Of a stretch of 64,000 nucleotides of DNA, positions 22,301-30,319 are shown in pieces. The position numbers were made by a program, and so were the translations under genes. The stretch spans positions 148,735,596-148,799,595 of the forward strand of contig NC_051065.1 of assembly GCF_004664715.2 (NCBI RefSeq), read 5' to 3'. The notes below the pieces were generated by a model, which saw only the letters and a program-made list of their open reading frames with translations, did no database searches and was not told the DNA's origin. Position 1 is the stretch's first letter, and every line of letters begins with the position of its first letter. This DNA comes from Peromyscus leucopus. Taxonomy: Eukaryota; Chordata; Mammalia; Rodentia; Cricetidae.

Positions 22301-24876
22301 TAGAGAAGACCAACTCATACCTTAGCAAGGGGCTAGAAGTGAGAATATTTCAGTCACTTTATGTCTTCACAAGCCCACCAATACCCACATGTAAAAGACT
22401 CACCAACTCATTCAGGGGGCGTAGGTTTTTATCCATAGAGACAACCCGAAACTTGACTGGAGAAAGAGAGAGAGAGAGAATTTTCTAGTGAGGTCCAGAG
22501 AGCCAGGCCTTCTCTGTGCCATGTTCATGATGGCTTCTTCACTCCATAGTCCGTGATGGACCTTCATACCTGACTGTCCTGGTTTGTACACAGGTTTGTC
22601 TGTCTGGACAAAGACAACACTTTCTTTGTTCTTCACCAGCACCGTACTCTTTTTGTTGAATTCATGTGTTGATCCTTTGATGTGGACAGAGAGCGATACC
22701 TTCTCATCTGAAGCTGAGTCTCTGGGGAGCTGAAAAAAGGTAAACAAGACCCTTCACCATCAGAATCTTTGGAATTCTTAAATTTCTTTTTTACCTCCTG
22801 TCCTTCCACACCATGGGAAGGAGATCAGGGTCCCTCAGTTTCTGTTTAAGTATTATGTGAGGAGGGTATGTCAGAAACAAAGTATGAAAAGAAAAACATA
22901 ACATTTCATATGAGTCAATGGAAGGAACAAAGACTCAGTCATTTTTATGGAGTAAATATAATCTTGATTGAAAATTAGATATAACTCTGGAACTTAGGTA
23001 GAGTGAAAACTAACACATTGATAATGGTAGGAAATGCATCTTGAGGATAGGAACAGAAGAAGAAACCCAGCACTTATTCAGGATAGCAATTACACATAGG
23101 AGATGTGGTTCTGATTAGCTGGAGTGCTAACTGGAAGTTTATAACTTACTAGCAGCAAGTACTACACAGTGGCAAACCCTTCTTTCTCAGGGTACTAGGT
23201 TCTTTGAGGAACTTCAGTGGGAAAGCAGCACATGCACAAGTATTGGCTCTCCCTGTTTGGGGTGGGATAATCTATGCTATTTGTTTATTGGGTAAATGTT
23301 CTAAGTGTCTATTGTTATGAAGTAGTAGCTGTGTTTCTAGATTAATCTCCTTTAGATAAATGTAAGTATATTATAAATGCATCTACACACATATGTACAT
23401 AAATATAGAAAACAGACAGGGACAGGTATCTAGTACTCACAGTGAAGGAGTCACAGTGGAAATAGTCCTTGTCGACCACAAACTCATTGGAAAGACTTCT
23501 GGTTCCCCAGCTAGACTGCAAGGAGGCCCTGACAGTCACTGTCTCATTCAGATCGTATAGATGGAAGCAGATTTTCTCAGGGGTCTCAGTGTAGAGCTGG
23601 GAAGGGACCAGCACCATATACTTCCTGGAAAGGGAAAAGTTGAGGCCAGCTGGGGACAGATATCATTGTCCATGGCTGTAGTTTCTTCACAATAATCATC
23701 ACCGTCCAAGATTCTCCAGCCTGAGATGGCAGATGACAGCATGATACCCCAGAGTGGTCAATTACCAGTGTTTGTAATGGTAATCACTCAGCTTCAGCAG
23801 TGATATCTATCAAGGTACCTTCACATGGCATGGACTACTGTCACTGAAGCAGGGAGCATTCAAGTGCTGGGAAGTTTTAAATTTTTTAAATAAAATCTGG
23901 GAGGATAAATTTTTCTTTTCATAAAAATTTATCAAGATTGTTCTTGATCACCATTTTTAATTCTCGAAAAATAACAGTACCCTGTTTTTTTTTGGGGGGG
24001 TACCCTTAAACCTAATACTTATAATGTGACTGTGCAATTCAGAGCAGCATGATTCACATATGTTATGCTTGAACAAGTACCAAAGGCTATCTGTAGGAAT
24101 TGTTCTCTACCTTTTTCTGGCATTAGAGTTTTTTGTACCCAAACCAGCCCAAAATCTAGACTGTCACCACTGCATCACATAATGAAAAAAAAAATCAAAA
24201 GTTTGCTTTTATTTTTTACCACATCAAACATATTTTTCTCATCAAAAAATGACAAGAAAAAGTCACTCAACAATATAATCCTGATAATGTGGTTATTTGG
24301 GCACCAAATAACAAGTTCTACTTGCAGTTTAGTCCAAAGTCTTTGATCCTAACAAGAGTGTTGTTTTAAGACACAAACATCCACAGAGTTGCAGTGAGCC
24401 TGAATCCTTACCCGTCCCAAGGTTAAACTATAGGCTACACATTTCCTACCCAAAGTGCCAACAATGTAAATACTTATCTTCAAAGGGATTAAATGGTTTC
24501 AACACAGAAGAGTGTCTCTGGGATTTTAGATATTAGTGGTACAGTTGTAAGAAGAATGCTATTCTAAATCACATCACACCTCAGTTTAGTAACACAGATT
24601 GCTTTAGAACTGAAAAAATGATAACATAGAATCATGTAATACTAAAGTTGGAAAACATACATACAATTATTATTTGTTAAATGAAAAGCAAAATGATATA
24701 GGGAGGGTTTTGGGAGAAGAAACTGTGAAAGGAAATGGATGGTTTTGATTGGAGGAGGAACAATCCACAGAGGATCTTGGTGGTACTCACGGTTGTCCAG
24801 GTGATAAGGAAGCAGAGGCCAGGAAGGCAAGAAGAACTGAAATCAGACATTGCAGAGTCTGTCTGTCCTTCCACAT
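139..24876 (-). CDS. Murinoglobulin-like alpha-2-macroglobulin family gene, exons 1-12 (5' half)
   Basis: Twelve exons join as 24876-24791, 23624-23441, 22729-22570, 22456-22404, 15510-15490, 15247-15079, 14708-14624, 13634-13523, 6421-6307, 6151-6042, 5390-5229 and 366-139, giving 1,485 nt or 495 codons in one open frame with GT-AG borders throughout. The product is a secreted broad-spectrum protease trap of plasma. Seen: a hydrophobic signal peptide (about residues 1-23), then MG1 (to ~125), MG2 (~126-225), MG3 (~226-330), MG4 (~331-450) and the start of MG5, with family motifs such as [13 protein letters not shown] and [19 protein letters not shown]. Potential N-glycosylation sites include NET (exon 2), NVT (exons 7 and 11) and NTT (exon 11). 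The wording matches rodent murinoglobulin/alpha-1-inhibitor 3 better than A2m or Pzp (from memory), hence a monomeric trap is inferred. Bait region, CGEQ thioester and receptor-binding domain lie outside the window. Nothing suggests a pseudogene in this half. Confidence 0.9.
720..1133 (+). mobile_element. Solo LTR-like element with B1-like segments, intron 11
   Basis: The element begins TGTGGTGATATTTTATT and ends TTTGTCTACA, so it has TG...CA ends. It is flanked on both sides by the perfect 6-bp duplication AATACC (714-719 and 1134-1139). Two internal stretches read like B1 SINE ('gcagtggtagcacatgcc.ttaatcc' and 'catggtgacacatgcctttaatccc'). 'aataaag' occurs near the start and 'tttaataaga' near the end. 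It belongs with the elements at 47,219 and 51,142. Confidence 0.75.
1360..1421. repeat. (GA)n microsatellite
   Basis: About 60 bp of perfect GA dinucleotides in intron 11. Confidence 0.98.
1540..2510 (+). repeat. Degenerate ~210-bp monomer array (L1 5'-UTR-like)
   Basis: The phrase 'gttgatgtccatggctcctgtta' recurs in diverged form near 1,596, 1,785, 2,005, 2,217 and 2,446, a period of about 190-230 bp; 'gggccatgtctgg...ctgctg' recurs in step. This spacing resembles rodent L1 promoter monomers (about 200 bp). The ORFs found here are side effects of GC-rich repeats. The family assignment is an inference. Confidence 0.5.
2511..3165 (+). repeat. Second GC-rich tandem block, ~245-bp period
   Basis: Three diverged copies of 'gtgggagagctggtcctgcccctc..cagc...gcagcac..gagctgaccctg' start near 2,530, 2,780 and 3,030. 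The sequence is distinct from the preceding monomers and looks like the non-monomeric or linker part of an old rodent L1 5' region. Confidence 0.45.
3330..3850 (+). mobile_element. L1 3'-end-like sequences
   Basis: G-rich tract 'gggtttttggggggtgggta', then 'gggattgggatgcatgatgtgaaatcc', ending at an A-rich/ATTAAA tail near 3,530-3,550. A second similar tail follows ('aacctgttactttctatgctaattaaaa' at ~3,810-3,838). G-rich polypurine tracts and such tails are typical of rodent L1 3' UTRs. No L1 coding sequence is seen between this and the monomer array. Confidence 0.45.
4062..4560 (+). repeat. Minisatellite (unit catcagaagagcaaggtaga) with internal A48
   Basis: About 20 units of 20-30 bp built on 'catcagaagagcaaggtagaca', with variants 'caggccatcagaagag' and 'atatcaactcagacaggc', in intron 11. 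A run of 48 A residues (4,132-4,179) sits inside the array between two near-identical units. Nearly the whole array is open in some frames but is not a gene. Confidence 0.9.
4744..4798. repeat. (TG)n microsatellite
   Basis: About 27 TG dinucleotides in intron 11. Confidence 0.98.
5229..5390 (-). CDS. Mug-like exon 11: MG4 domain
   Basis: 162 nt, residues 366-419, phase 0 on both ends. It starts [19 protein letters not shown] and ends with [17 protein letters not shown] and NTT sequons are present. The acceptor is ATTTAG and the donor GTAAGT. Confidence 0.93.
6042..6151 (-). CDS. Mug-like exon 10: MG3/MG4 link
   Basis: 110 nt, residues 329-365. It reads (G)[18 protein letters not shown], then [14 protein letters not shown], the conserved entry to MG4. 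The acceptor is TTCTTTTTCAG and the donor GTAAAG. The intron to exon 9 is only 155 bp. Confidence 0.92.
6307..6421 (-). CDS. Mug-like exon 9: end of MG3
   Basis: 115 nt, residues 291-328 plus one base. It starts [15 protein letters not shown] and ends ARIIEEGT; the EEGT motif is conserved. The acceptor is GCATAACAG and the donor GTATGTGAG. The intron to exon 8 is 7.1 kb and mostly L1-derived. Confidence 0.9.
7641..8001 (+). mobile_element. URR1-type hAT-like MITE
   Basis: It starts 'gtgtggtagtttgaatgta.ttggcccccataagctcatagg' and ends 'caataaaaaccctaactaag', the two characteristic ends of the common rodent repeat I know as URR1 (non-autonomous hAT-Charlie). It is near full length, in intron 8. 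The family name is from memory; I did not find a clean 8-bp duplication. Confidence 0.6.
8480..10237 (+). mobile_element. Decayed L1 ORF2, endonuclease half
   Basis: Sense-strand fragments read like the L1 ORF2 endonuclease region: 'gatagttgaatgggttacaaaatcag', 'aaaatagacaaaatatttggacacaaaac' (S-K-I-D-x-I-x-G-H-K) and 'tctgaccacaatgcaata' (S-D-H-N-A). It is followed by 'gcagtcctaagagggacatttac'. Stops and indels are frequent; this is a dead copy in intron 8. Confidence 0.65.
10238..10877 (+). mobile_element. 610-bp retro-insertion with 15-bp TSD, antisense B2 at its 5' end
   Basis: The 15-bp duplication AAGATTGTAAAAGAC occurs at 10,238-10,252 and 10,863-10,877. Between them lies first the reverse complement of a B2 head (10,263-10,352: '...tgctgggaattgaactctggacctctgg...agccatctctccag'), then ~490 bp ending in a G-rich purine tract (10,735-10,793) and a (TAA)n tail (10,838-10,862). 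The tail and G-rich tract suggest an L1-type 3' end. The insertion splits an older L1 fragment. Confidence 0.75.
10878..11760 (+). mobile_element. Old L1-derived sequence, continuation after insertion
   Basis: It resumes with 'cagaatgcctcttgcaaaacagtgttatccagacacaacagggaa', contiguous in theme with 10,200-10,237. It contains a (CA)n tract at 11,228-11,267, and 11,470-11,740 reads like the last part of L1 ORF2 ('ggcaaatgatgtgatttgaagaaacagtttgcaaaagc'). Confidence 0.45.
11939..12406. repeat. Triplicated ~160-bp unit in intron 8
   Basis: Three tandem diverged copies start at about 11,939, 12,107 and 12,266. Each opens 'cttccataaagatgggttctattgactga', continues 'aaggtctggggagaatga' and closes 'tggccctacagatagcacagaggtcacctag'. 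The copies differ by many substitutions and small indels, so the duplication is old. Confidence 0.85.
12560..13255 (+). mobile_element. L1 3' fragment
   Basis: 'gtaccatatgatcatccgtcagg' and 'gtccatcagctcatgaatggataatcataattgg' correspond to the end of rodent L1 ORF2. The 3'-UTR-like phrase 'gaaatgtcatagacctattattttgtacaatg' closes it near 13,220. Confidence 0.5.
13338..13402 (-). mobile_element. Diverged ID-type SINE
   Basis: 'catgctggggattgtacacatgcttggctagtgttccagcacaaagctacgcc' is the reverse complement of the ID/tRNA-Ala-like head. It abuts a GT/GGGTG-rich stretch at 13,305-13,333. Confidence 0.5.
13523..13634 (-). CDS. Mug-like exon 8: MG3 domain
   Basis: 112 nt, residues 253-290. It starts with the conserved [11 protein letters not shown], then diverges quickly ([12 protein letters not shown]) and ends CILPLSYQ. 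The acceptor is TCTTGTAACAG and the donor is GTGAGT. This is the least conserved exon of the set, as in other family members. Confidence 0.88.
14624..14708 (-). CDS. Mug-like exon 7: start of MG3
   Basis: 85 nt, residues 225-252 plus two bases. It reads (V)[17 protein letters not shown] and ends [10 protein letters not shown], with an NVT sequon. The acceptor is CCCAATAG and the donor is a perfect GTGAGT. The 85-nt length and the phases match the family exon. No stop-free ORF call covers it, so it is easy to miss. Confidence 0.88.
15079..15247 (-). CDS. Mug-like exon 6: MG2 domain, main part
   Basis: 169 nt, residues 169-224 plus one base. It starts [10 protein letters not shown], continues with [19 protein letters not shown] and ends HSFTVEEF, the MG2/MG3 link. 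The acceptor CTCAAAG has a weak pyrimidine tract. The donor is GTATGG. Confidence 0.92.
15490..15510 (-). CDS. Mug-like exon 5: 21-nt microexon
   Basis: A 21-nt exon encoding FPLAYIE (residues 162-168), phase 0 on both sides, with acceptor CTTCTGTTTCAG and donor GTAAGA. A seven-codon exon at this point is characteristic of the A2M family. It is too short for ORF detection and lies 6.9 kb from exon 4. Confidence 0.92.
15546..15725. mobile_element. Decayed DNA-transposon MITE
   Basis: 'gcggttctcagcctatgggtcat...attatagttatgaagtaacaatgaaaataa' matches the very common mammalian/rodent 'ggttctcaacc' repeat with T/A-rich centre. The family name is uncertain. It lies in intron 4, next to the 21-nt exon 5. 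Confidence 0.4.
16240..17300 (+). mobile_element. L1 3' fragments (two blocks)
   Basis: 16,330-16,490 reads like the end of L1 ORF2 ('tttagctatgaaaaatgaaatcacaaaatctgtagacaaatag'), followed by an old 3' UTR to ~16,740. A second block at 16,900-17,290 ('tgcaagatgtgcccgttggtgtaagagtggcac') resembles the block at 21,560-21,990. Intron 4. Confidence 0.45.
17693..17846 (+). mobile_element. B1 SINE
   Basis: 'gcagtggtagcacatcttttaatcccagcactcagaaggcagaggcaggcagatctctgtga' followed by the B1 second half and a (GTTT)n tail. Diverged, in intron 4. Confidence 0.85.
18060..18500 (+). mobile_element. Possible solo LTR remnant
   Basis: A CT-rich stretch ends with 'aataaaagcctttctttactggctgactcagtctgctgtgctcagg', an arrangement usual for the poly(A) region of LTRs. 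Clear TG/CA ends and target duplication were not found. Confidence 0.3.
18846..18886. repeat. AT-rich (TATATACA)n tract
   Basis: 'catatacatatatatatacatatatacatatatatat', a simple repeat in intron 4. Confidence 0.9.
19333..19379. repeat. (CA)n microsatellite
   Basis: About 23 CA dinucleotides in intron 4. Confidence 0.98.
19540..20860 (+). mobile_element. L1 (Lx-like) 3' end
   Basis: It starts in the ORF2 end/3' UTR ('atcatcctgagtgatgcagcccggacccagaaagac.aatatgacatgtactcac'), continues through 'gaggcaaggcttccagttgtggga' and 'atgatattctgctctactcataagattggtgcctag', and finishes with a G/A-rich tract (20,770-20,815) and 'acaataaagaaaaagataa'. About 1.3 kb, 5'-truncated, in intron 4. Confidence 0.7.
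21005..21990 (+). mobile_element. Old rodent L1-related repeat blocks
   Basis: 21,005-21,500 ('gagagttttgtacagtgttttctgatgatattcactcc...gcttcccatatattcttggatatgtgg') and 21,560-21,990 (similar to 16,900-17,290) are dispersed rodent sequences I associate with Lx-age L1. No coding capacity is visible. Intron 4. Confidence 0.4.
22404..22456 (-). CDS. Mug-like exon 4: MG2 strand
   Basis: 53 nt, residues 144-161, reading (V)[17 protein letters not shown]. This small exon and its 53-nt length are typical of A2M genes. A GA-rich tract in the flanking intron gives the acceptor a CT-rich run ending CCAG. The donor is GTGAGT. Confidence 0.93.
22570..22729 (-). CDS. Mug-like exon 3: end of MG1, start of MG2
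   Basis: 160 nt, residues 91-143 plus one base. It begins [10 protein letters not shown] and ends with [15 protein letters not shown], the most conserved signature of the N-terminal half of the family, which opens MG2. The acceptor is TTTTTTCAG and the donor is GTATGA. The final G is completed to GTC (Val) by exon 4. Confidence 0.93.
23441..23624 (-). CDS. Mug-like exon 2: MG1 domain, first part
   Basis: 184 nt, residues 30-90 after the split codon 29. It begins [20 protein letters not shown], the family's conserved MG1 opening, followed by LNETVTV, which carries an N-glycosylation sequon, and VVDKDYFHC. The acceptor is a pyrimidine tract ending CCAG and the donor is GTGAGT. The length equals the usual A2M-family exon 2. 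Confidence 0.92.
24791..24876 (-). CDS. Mug-like exon 1: start codon and signal peptide
   Basis: Coding part of exon 1, 86 nt, residues 1-28 plus two bases of codon 29. It begins MWKDRQ and runs through the hydrophobic stretch [13 protein letters not shown], a standard secretory signal, to SPGQP. The ATG (24876-24874) is preceded by ACC, a good Kozak context. The donor is GTGAGT at 24790-24785. The split codon CC|G is completed by exon 2. The GTG one base downstream in another frame is not the start. Confidence 0.88.
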
Positions 24877-25040
24877 GGTGTAGGAAGGAAGGACAAGAAG
24901 ACAGGGCCTATAATGTCCTTTTCCCTGTTAGGGTTTTTAGAGACATCCCCGATACACAGTGCTTTATTTATGAGTGCTCTGTGTAAACAGAAACCTCCAC
25001 TCTAGGTGTCCAAACAGACAAGTGGAATTTTGCAAGAGTT
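24877..25040 (-). promoter_or_regulatory. Putative Mug-like promoter and short 5' UTR
   Basis: Directly upstream of the ATG on the minus strand there are TATA-like runs: CTAAAAACC (around 24,933-24,941) and CATTATAGG (24,907-24,915); a further CATAAATAAA lies near 24,965-24,974. A C/EBP-like TTGCAA core sits in CTTGCAAAA at 25,028-25,036. A liver-type promoter is expected for this family, but the transcription start is not visible. No CpG island is present. Confidence 0.35.
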
Positions 25041-25830
25041 TTCTGTTAGTGTCACTGTATTCAGTGGAGTGGTGGCCTCTGCACAACTCAAATAAGTTGC
25101 AACAGTCTCAGGAATGGTGCCAGAGAATCTTGCATGGTGTTGGTGAAGGATCAAGGGCACATAATCTACTTAGTCTGAATTAGAGCAGACTTTCTCAGTC
25201 TTCCTACTACCCGCCTGTAAATCTTTGCAGTGTGTGGCTGTGCTATGGTTGTGTGACATTGGCTACCTCACTGCTTCTGGTCCCCTGGAATCTAGCAGCA
25301 CTCCCTGGGAGGTGACAACTCCAGTTTCTCTGTTTCCTCATGCGAGAGTCACTAGAGTAGTCCAGGTTGGAGATTTTCAGTTCTCGGTCTCTAGTCATTC
25401 AAGTATCTGCCTTCATGGGTGCTGTGTGTAAAAGGGGGACAGTGGATACTGGGCAAGCTCAAAAACTCACCTACTACAATTTACCATGCCTGACCCTTCT
25501 TTGTTAGAACAGAAGTTCACCAAGCTCATCTACAGGTGCAGTTGAGAAACTTTATCTCTGTGGTCTACTAGGAAGCCAAATATAAGGTGATTGCTTTAAA
25601 TGATTTAAATACATCAATATTTGGGATACAACTCAGTTCCTTTGGAAGGACATTAAGGTTTGAGTTGGGAAGTACATTAGCATTTCTATTCTAGATCATG
25701 GGACTGTCCATTTTTGCAAAGAACTTATGGCATTGGCTTGAGAGGAAGGAATATCACAAGCTAGAACAACTACTATCTTGAGGCATTCAGTAAAAAGAAA
25801 GACATTGCTATGGAACAATCCTCTTGTACA
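25041..25830. other. Upstream flank, nothing recognised
   Basis: No ORF with family resemblance, no clear SINE and no microsatellite. It could hold enhancers for the Mug-like gene, but none is recognisable by eye. Confidence 0.4.
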
Positions 25831-26110
25831 TTGTGAATTGGTTTAATATAATGTGGATTGGTCTGTTGCCAGGCAAGGAGTATAGGTGGGGTGACAAAAC
25901 TATGGATGATGGGAAGGAGAAGGGCCGAGTCAGAAGTTGCCATTAGAGGCAGAGGGAGCAGAGGATGATTGTGCCATGTTAATAAAGGTACCGCCATGTG
26001 GCAGAACATAAATAAGAAATATGGATTAACTTAAAATGTAAGAGCTAGTTAGTAACAAGCATTTACAATGAATATAAGCCTCAAACTGGTTGGGACAAGA
26101 AACTTTCAGT
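25830..26110 (+). mobile_element. LTR fragment related to the 31,414 element
   Basis: 'gtggattggtctgttgccaggcaaggagtatagg' and 'ccatgtggcagaacataaataagaaatatggattaacttaaaatgtaagagctagttag' parallel 'gattggccagtagccaggcaggaagtatagg' and 'ggattaatttaagatagaagaagtagatagc' in the solo LTR at 31,414-31,782. It is heavily diverged. Confidence 0.5.
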
Positions 26111-26394
26111 TATAGGATATGCTGAAGAGGGGATATAGGGTAAGCGTGGAAATGTTGAAAGAGGAAAAAACACTTCTGTATTTCATTGATTGACCTCTGA
26201 ACACCAATTAATCATCAAAAGGAAGCCTCAACAGCTACTGAAATGATCCTTTTCATCCAAATTCCACTGAAATAGTAAATACAGTTTTTCACCTTCATAT
26301 AGCCTAGTATTGACTCTGTCATGGGGTTAACAGTAATTACTCTTATACAGCTCTTATACAGACCTGTCATCAAAAGGAGAAAGCTGGACAAAGA

Positions 26395-26640
26395 GAAACA
26401 CAAAATGTCCACTTGAGGAGAAAAAGAGCACCAAGAAATGTAATGGAACAAAATCCAGTGCTCAAGGAGATTAAAAAAAAATTTAAAGAAACCTGGTGCT
26501 AAATGATATAAGGGGACTAGTGACTTCAGGGCAGTACCCTGCCAAGTTAAACTTCTAACTTGTGAAAAGGAATTAAAGAAAACCTTAAGTAGTGAAGGAA
26601 ACTATCAACAACAGAAAGCTGATGCAAACAGAGTTGAAAG
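26395..26640 (+). repeat. Dispersed repeat, copy 1 (partner at 43,610)
   Basis: 'gaggagaaaaagagcaccaagaaatgtaatgg...acttcagggcagtaccctgccaagttaaacttctaacttgtgaaaaggaattaaagaaaacctt' aligns along ~170 bp with 43,618-43,770. The family is unknown to me. Confidence 0.7.
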
Positions 26641-27804
26641 AAGGGATCCAAGCGCCAGCCCCATCAAGCAGTAGAATTTGGTAGCATCACTCACATGGCT
26701 TGATCTCTAGAGTCAAGAATACAAGAAAGGGGTTGTAGAATCTTCAACCATGGCTAAGGAGAGCCACTAAGGCATGTGTCAGGGGTGTCCCTGCATGGAA
26801 GCCCAGAGAGGTCATTGTGTGGAGCTGTGAAGGTGAAGCCTGGATTGCCTTGGAGACACCTGTTACAGAGTTCAAATACACTTGGAAAAGACCAAAGACT
26901 TGATTCAAATTATCATTAAATGAATTTGTTAATTACTGCCAGCAGGTCAACAGCCTTTAACTCAAATCTAAGACATGTTATGCAGATCTGTCTAGAGGAA
27001 GGGTTCTTAAAGGTGCACACCACAACTATCTCAATTGTGTCAAGTGTGAGGCTGAGTGAGAAACTGCTTTTTCTCCCCTCAACTTTAAAACCTCTCTCTA
27101 TCCCCCTGTACACACTGATAAAGGAGCTGTATCACTTCATGGTACACACCCAAAAGTGGATTTTAAAAACCAGCATAATTGATTAAGTATCTCATAGCAT
27201 TTTTACAAGTTTGGGGTGGGTGCAAGGAATCAGAGTTGCTGGAAGCTCATCTTTTAGAAATTTAGAGTGGGTTGCTAGCACAAAGTGAAATTTTCCTTTT
27301 AGGAATTTAGAATGAGCTCCTAGTGCAAAAGGAGTTTTTCTTAGCCATCACAAACAAGGATGTTGGTGATGTCAGAGCCATGGGTACCTGGAAAGAAGAT
27401 GTGCACATCTGATGTGAAGCCAGCCCAAGACAGAAGTGGGTTGTCGTCAATAAAGCTGAAACTTTGGAGACCTGAAGAGCATTTTGACATTGAGATTCAG
27501 AATAGGATGGTCCTCCTAGTTTTTGGTTATGCTTTGGTTGAGTATTTCCTCACTATACTCCCTTTCCTCCCTTTTGGAATCATAATGAATATTTTGTGCC
27601 ATTGTCTGTTGGAAGAATGTGATTTGTTTTTTCATTTTGATTTTGTGAGGATAGCATTCAAGAGATTTCCTTGAATCTGAGAAGAGACTTTGGACTTTTA
27701 AACAGTGTTGAGACTGTGATAGATTACAGGGATTTTTGAAATTGCACTGAATGCAGTTTTGCATGATGATATGACTAAAAGTCTATGGAGGCCAAGGAGC
27801 AGAA

Positions 27805-27968
27805 TGAGGTGATTTAATAAGAATGCTCCCAATAGTCCCACATATTTAAATGATTAATCACCAGGCACTATTTGAGGGGATAAAAAGGATTAGGAGGTGT
27901 GGCCTTGTTGGAGGAAGTGTGTCACTGGGGTGGGCTTTGAAGTTTCAAAACCCCATGCCTGGCCCAGA

Positions 27969-28037
<69 letters not shown>

Positions 28038-28262
28038 CTGTCTGTCTGTCTGTGCATCTGTCTCCCTCCCTGCCTATGTATCAGGATGTAGCAATCATCT
28101 ACTGCTCCAGCACCTGCCTATGTGCTGCCATGCTTATCTCCATGATGAAAAGGGACTAAGCCTCTGAAACTGTAAGCGAGATCCTAATTAATGCTTTCAT
28201 TGATAAGAGTTGCCTTGGTCATGGTGTCTCTTCATAGCAATAGAACCGTGACTAAGACACTA
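27805..28262 (+). mobile_element. URR1-type MITE carrying a microsatellite
   Basis: The sequence contains 'gattaggaggtgtggccttgttggaggaagtgtgtcactgggg' and ends 'gttgccttggtcatggtgtctcttcatagcaatagaaccgtgactaaga', both hallmarks of this rodent repeat. A (TCTG)n(TC)n(TG)n tract has expanded in the middle. Confidence 0.65.
27969..28054. repeat. Compound (TCTG)n(TC)n(TG)n(TCTG)n microsatellite
   Basis: A perfect compound tract of ~85 bp within the URR1-type element. Confidence 0.97.
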
Positions 28263-30230
28263 GCCTTTGACTTCCAACCTTGATGTCTGAGCGAACATCT
28301 ACTGATGAAAAAAAACTCTAAGAACGTATCTCAGAATCAGAGAATGGCACCCTCTGCCCCATGAAGCTAAGGATGCTGTCCATCTAACACCTATAAATGT
28401 GAAGTAACACACCTTGTTGCAACTGCCCACCCATGGTCCCCTTTATATTCTGGGAAGTGTATTCCAATCTCTCTTCTCATTAATGTGACAAAACCTGAGA
28501 GCAGCAGCATGAGTAGGGTTCCTTTTGGCTCACATTGAGGGCACAGTCTGTAAAATGAGAACCCACCCCTAATTGCTGCCATTGACATCTCCTCTCACAG
28601 GTGTCACCAGGCTGTCTAGGAAACTCTAGCCAATAGACACCCAAGAACCATGCTTTTTACCTGGGGATGTGAGGTTTATATTAAAGAAGGTGTGCTGTCC
28701 ATGCTGCCTTCTCCACACCCCTTCCCTGAATCCTGTCTTAGAATCAAAGATAAGAAGGGAGCCAGGCTCTGACATGCAGGCCCTGATTCCTATCTAGAGA
28801 ACTCTCACCATGCTGTCTGTTTCTACTGTTGGGTTTTAATTCTCCTCAGAGCTTCTGCAGTGTGGTTCACTGTCTGTCTGTCTGTCTGTCTGTCTGTCCA
28901 TGGTGTCAATAACTCTTTTACTAAACTCCTATCTGCCCCCACAATCCACTTTAGTGAACTTCTTGAGTCTGTATCTGAGTCCTTTCAGTTTATCATGGAG
29001 GGGAGGCCTAGTGAAGAAGGGGGAGGGGCTTATCCCACTGTATCTGTAGCCAGAGGAGGCAGAGAGCAAGGGATGCTGGTGCTCAGCTGGCTTTCTCTTT
29101 ATTAGTAGTCCAGGATTGCAGCCCCTGGGGTGATGCCACAGCACATCAACAACAGTCTTTCCACCTCTGTTAAGACAAATTAAAAACTTCCCCATGGCAA
29201 GTCCAGATCCTAAAAGCAGACAATATTGAATGTATTGATCTGTGACTTTCTTTTGTTCTGTGATGGCAAACAGCTAGTACCCTCATCCAGGGCCATGCTG
29301 CAATTCAGGGAAATGAGTCCATATCATCAAGATTCCCTGTGTTTGAGATTTTGACTAGAGATAGGTTCTTCTTGGAGTTTTAAGGCCCATAACTGTTTGT
29401 GTTTCTAGGCTTTAAAAATCCCTAATATGCGATGAGCATCATCTTTGTTTCTCGTACAAGATAAAGAACCCTGGAACTTATCATTGACCTTCCAGTCACA
29501 TGATGCAAGTTTTATTGATGATTAAAAAAAAAAAACCCAGACAAGAACAACTTAAGGGAAAAGTGGCTTCCTCTGGTTCACAGTTCAAGGATATAGTTCA
29601 TCATGATGGAGAAGTCAAGGCAGCAGTAACTAGAAGCGTCTAATCACATGATATCCACAATCAGGAAACAGGATGAATGCATTCATGCCTCCTCAACACA
29701 GTGAAGCAATGTGTGCTGCATATTCATTTGCGGACACACAGGAGAGAAAATGGAAAGGAATGTGTTGTGTAAACACACCTGTTACAGGTATTAATCTCCA
29801 CACCCACAGGGTTAATTGAAGCAGCACTATAGTTCAGGGAGGGACTGTGACCAACAGGCATGAACTGAACATGGCCACAGACAAAAATGCAAGGAGCATG
29901 CAGAAGGAAAGAGCAGCATCAGCCTTCATTGTTTTGAATCAGGGAAATCCAAACTTTAATTGATAGACTTTCTAACAGATGGAGTCAGGCCCACCCACAC
30001 CATCTCTTTTGGGACCATTATTTAGGAAGATGATCAGTAAATTTACTTTGCAAATTCCCTTCACAGTACCACCTAGACTTGTGTTTAATGATGTGGCTCA
30101 GGACACAATAATGTGCAGCCTCTGAAGGACACTATTCCCCTCTGCTTCCCATGAGGGAGCAATCCTTGAAGCTCGTCCTAGTGAGGAACATACTAGGAAG
30201 GAAATTCTAGACAGTTCAGTGAGCCACGGT
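28263..30230. other. Intergenic, little recognised
   Basis: It contains a short (CTGT)n at 28,869-28,898. 29,530-30,090 ('gtggcttcctctggttcacagttcaaggatatagttcatcatgatggagaagtcaaggc') has the look of an old dispersed rodent repeat in reverse orientation, not named with confidence. No gene is seen. Confidence 0.4.
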
Positions 30231-30319
30231 GACATGCCAAGCACTATCTCATGTGGAACATGCAGCTTGGACCAAATGTGGTTCTCTTCCCCTTTGGTTT
30301 TGGCTTTTACACTGATTTG

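Larger units (their letters stand above)
22480..24790. other. Introns 1-3, no further features
   Basis: Apart from exons 2 and 3 this stretch shows only unique-looking AT-rich intron sequence. I see no conserved RNA or repeat that I can name. Confidence 0.5.
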
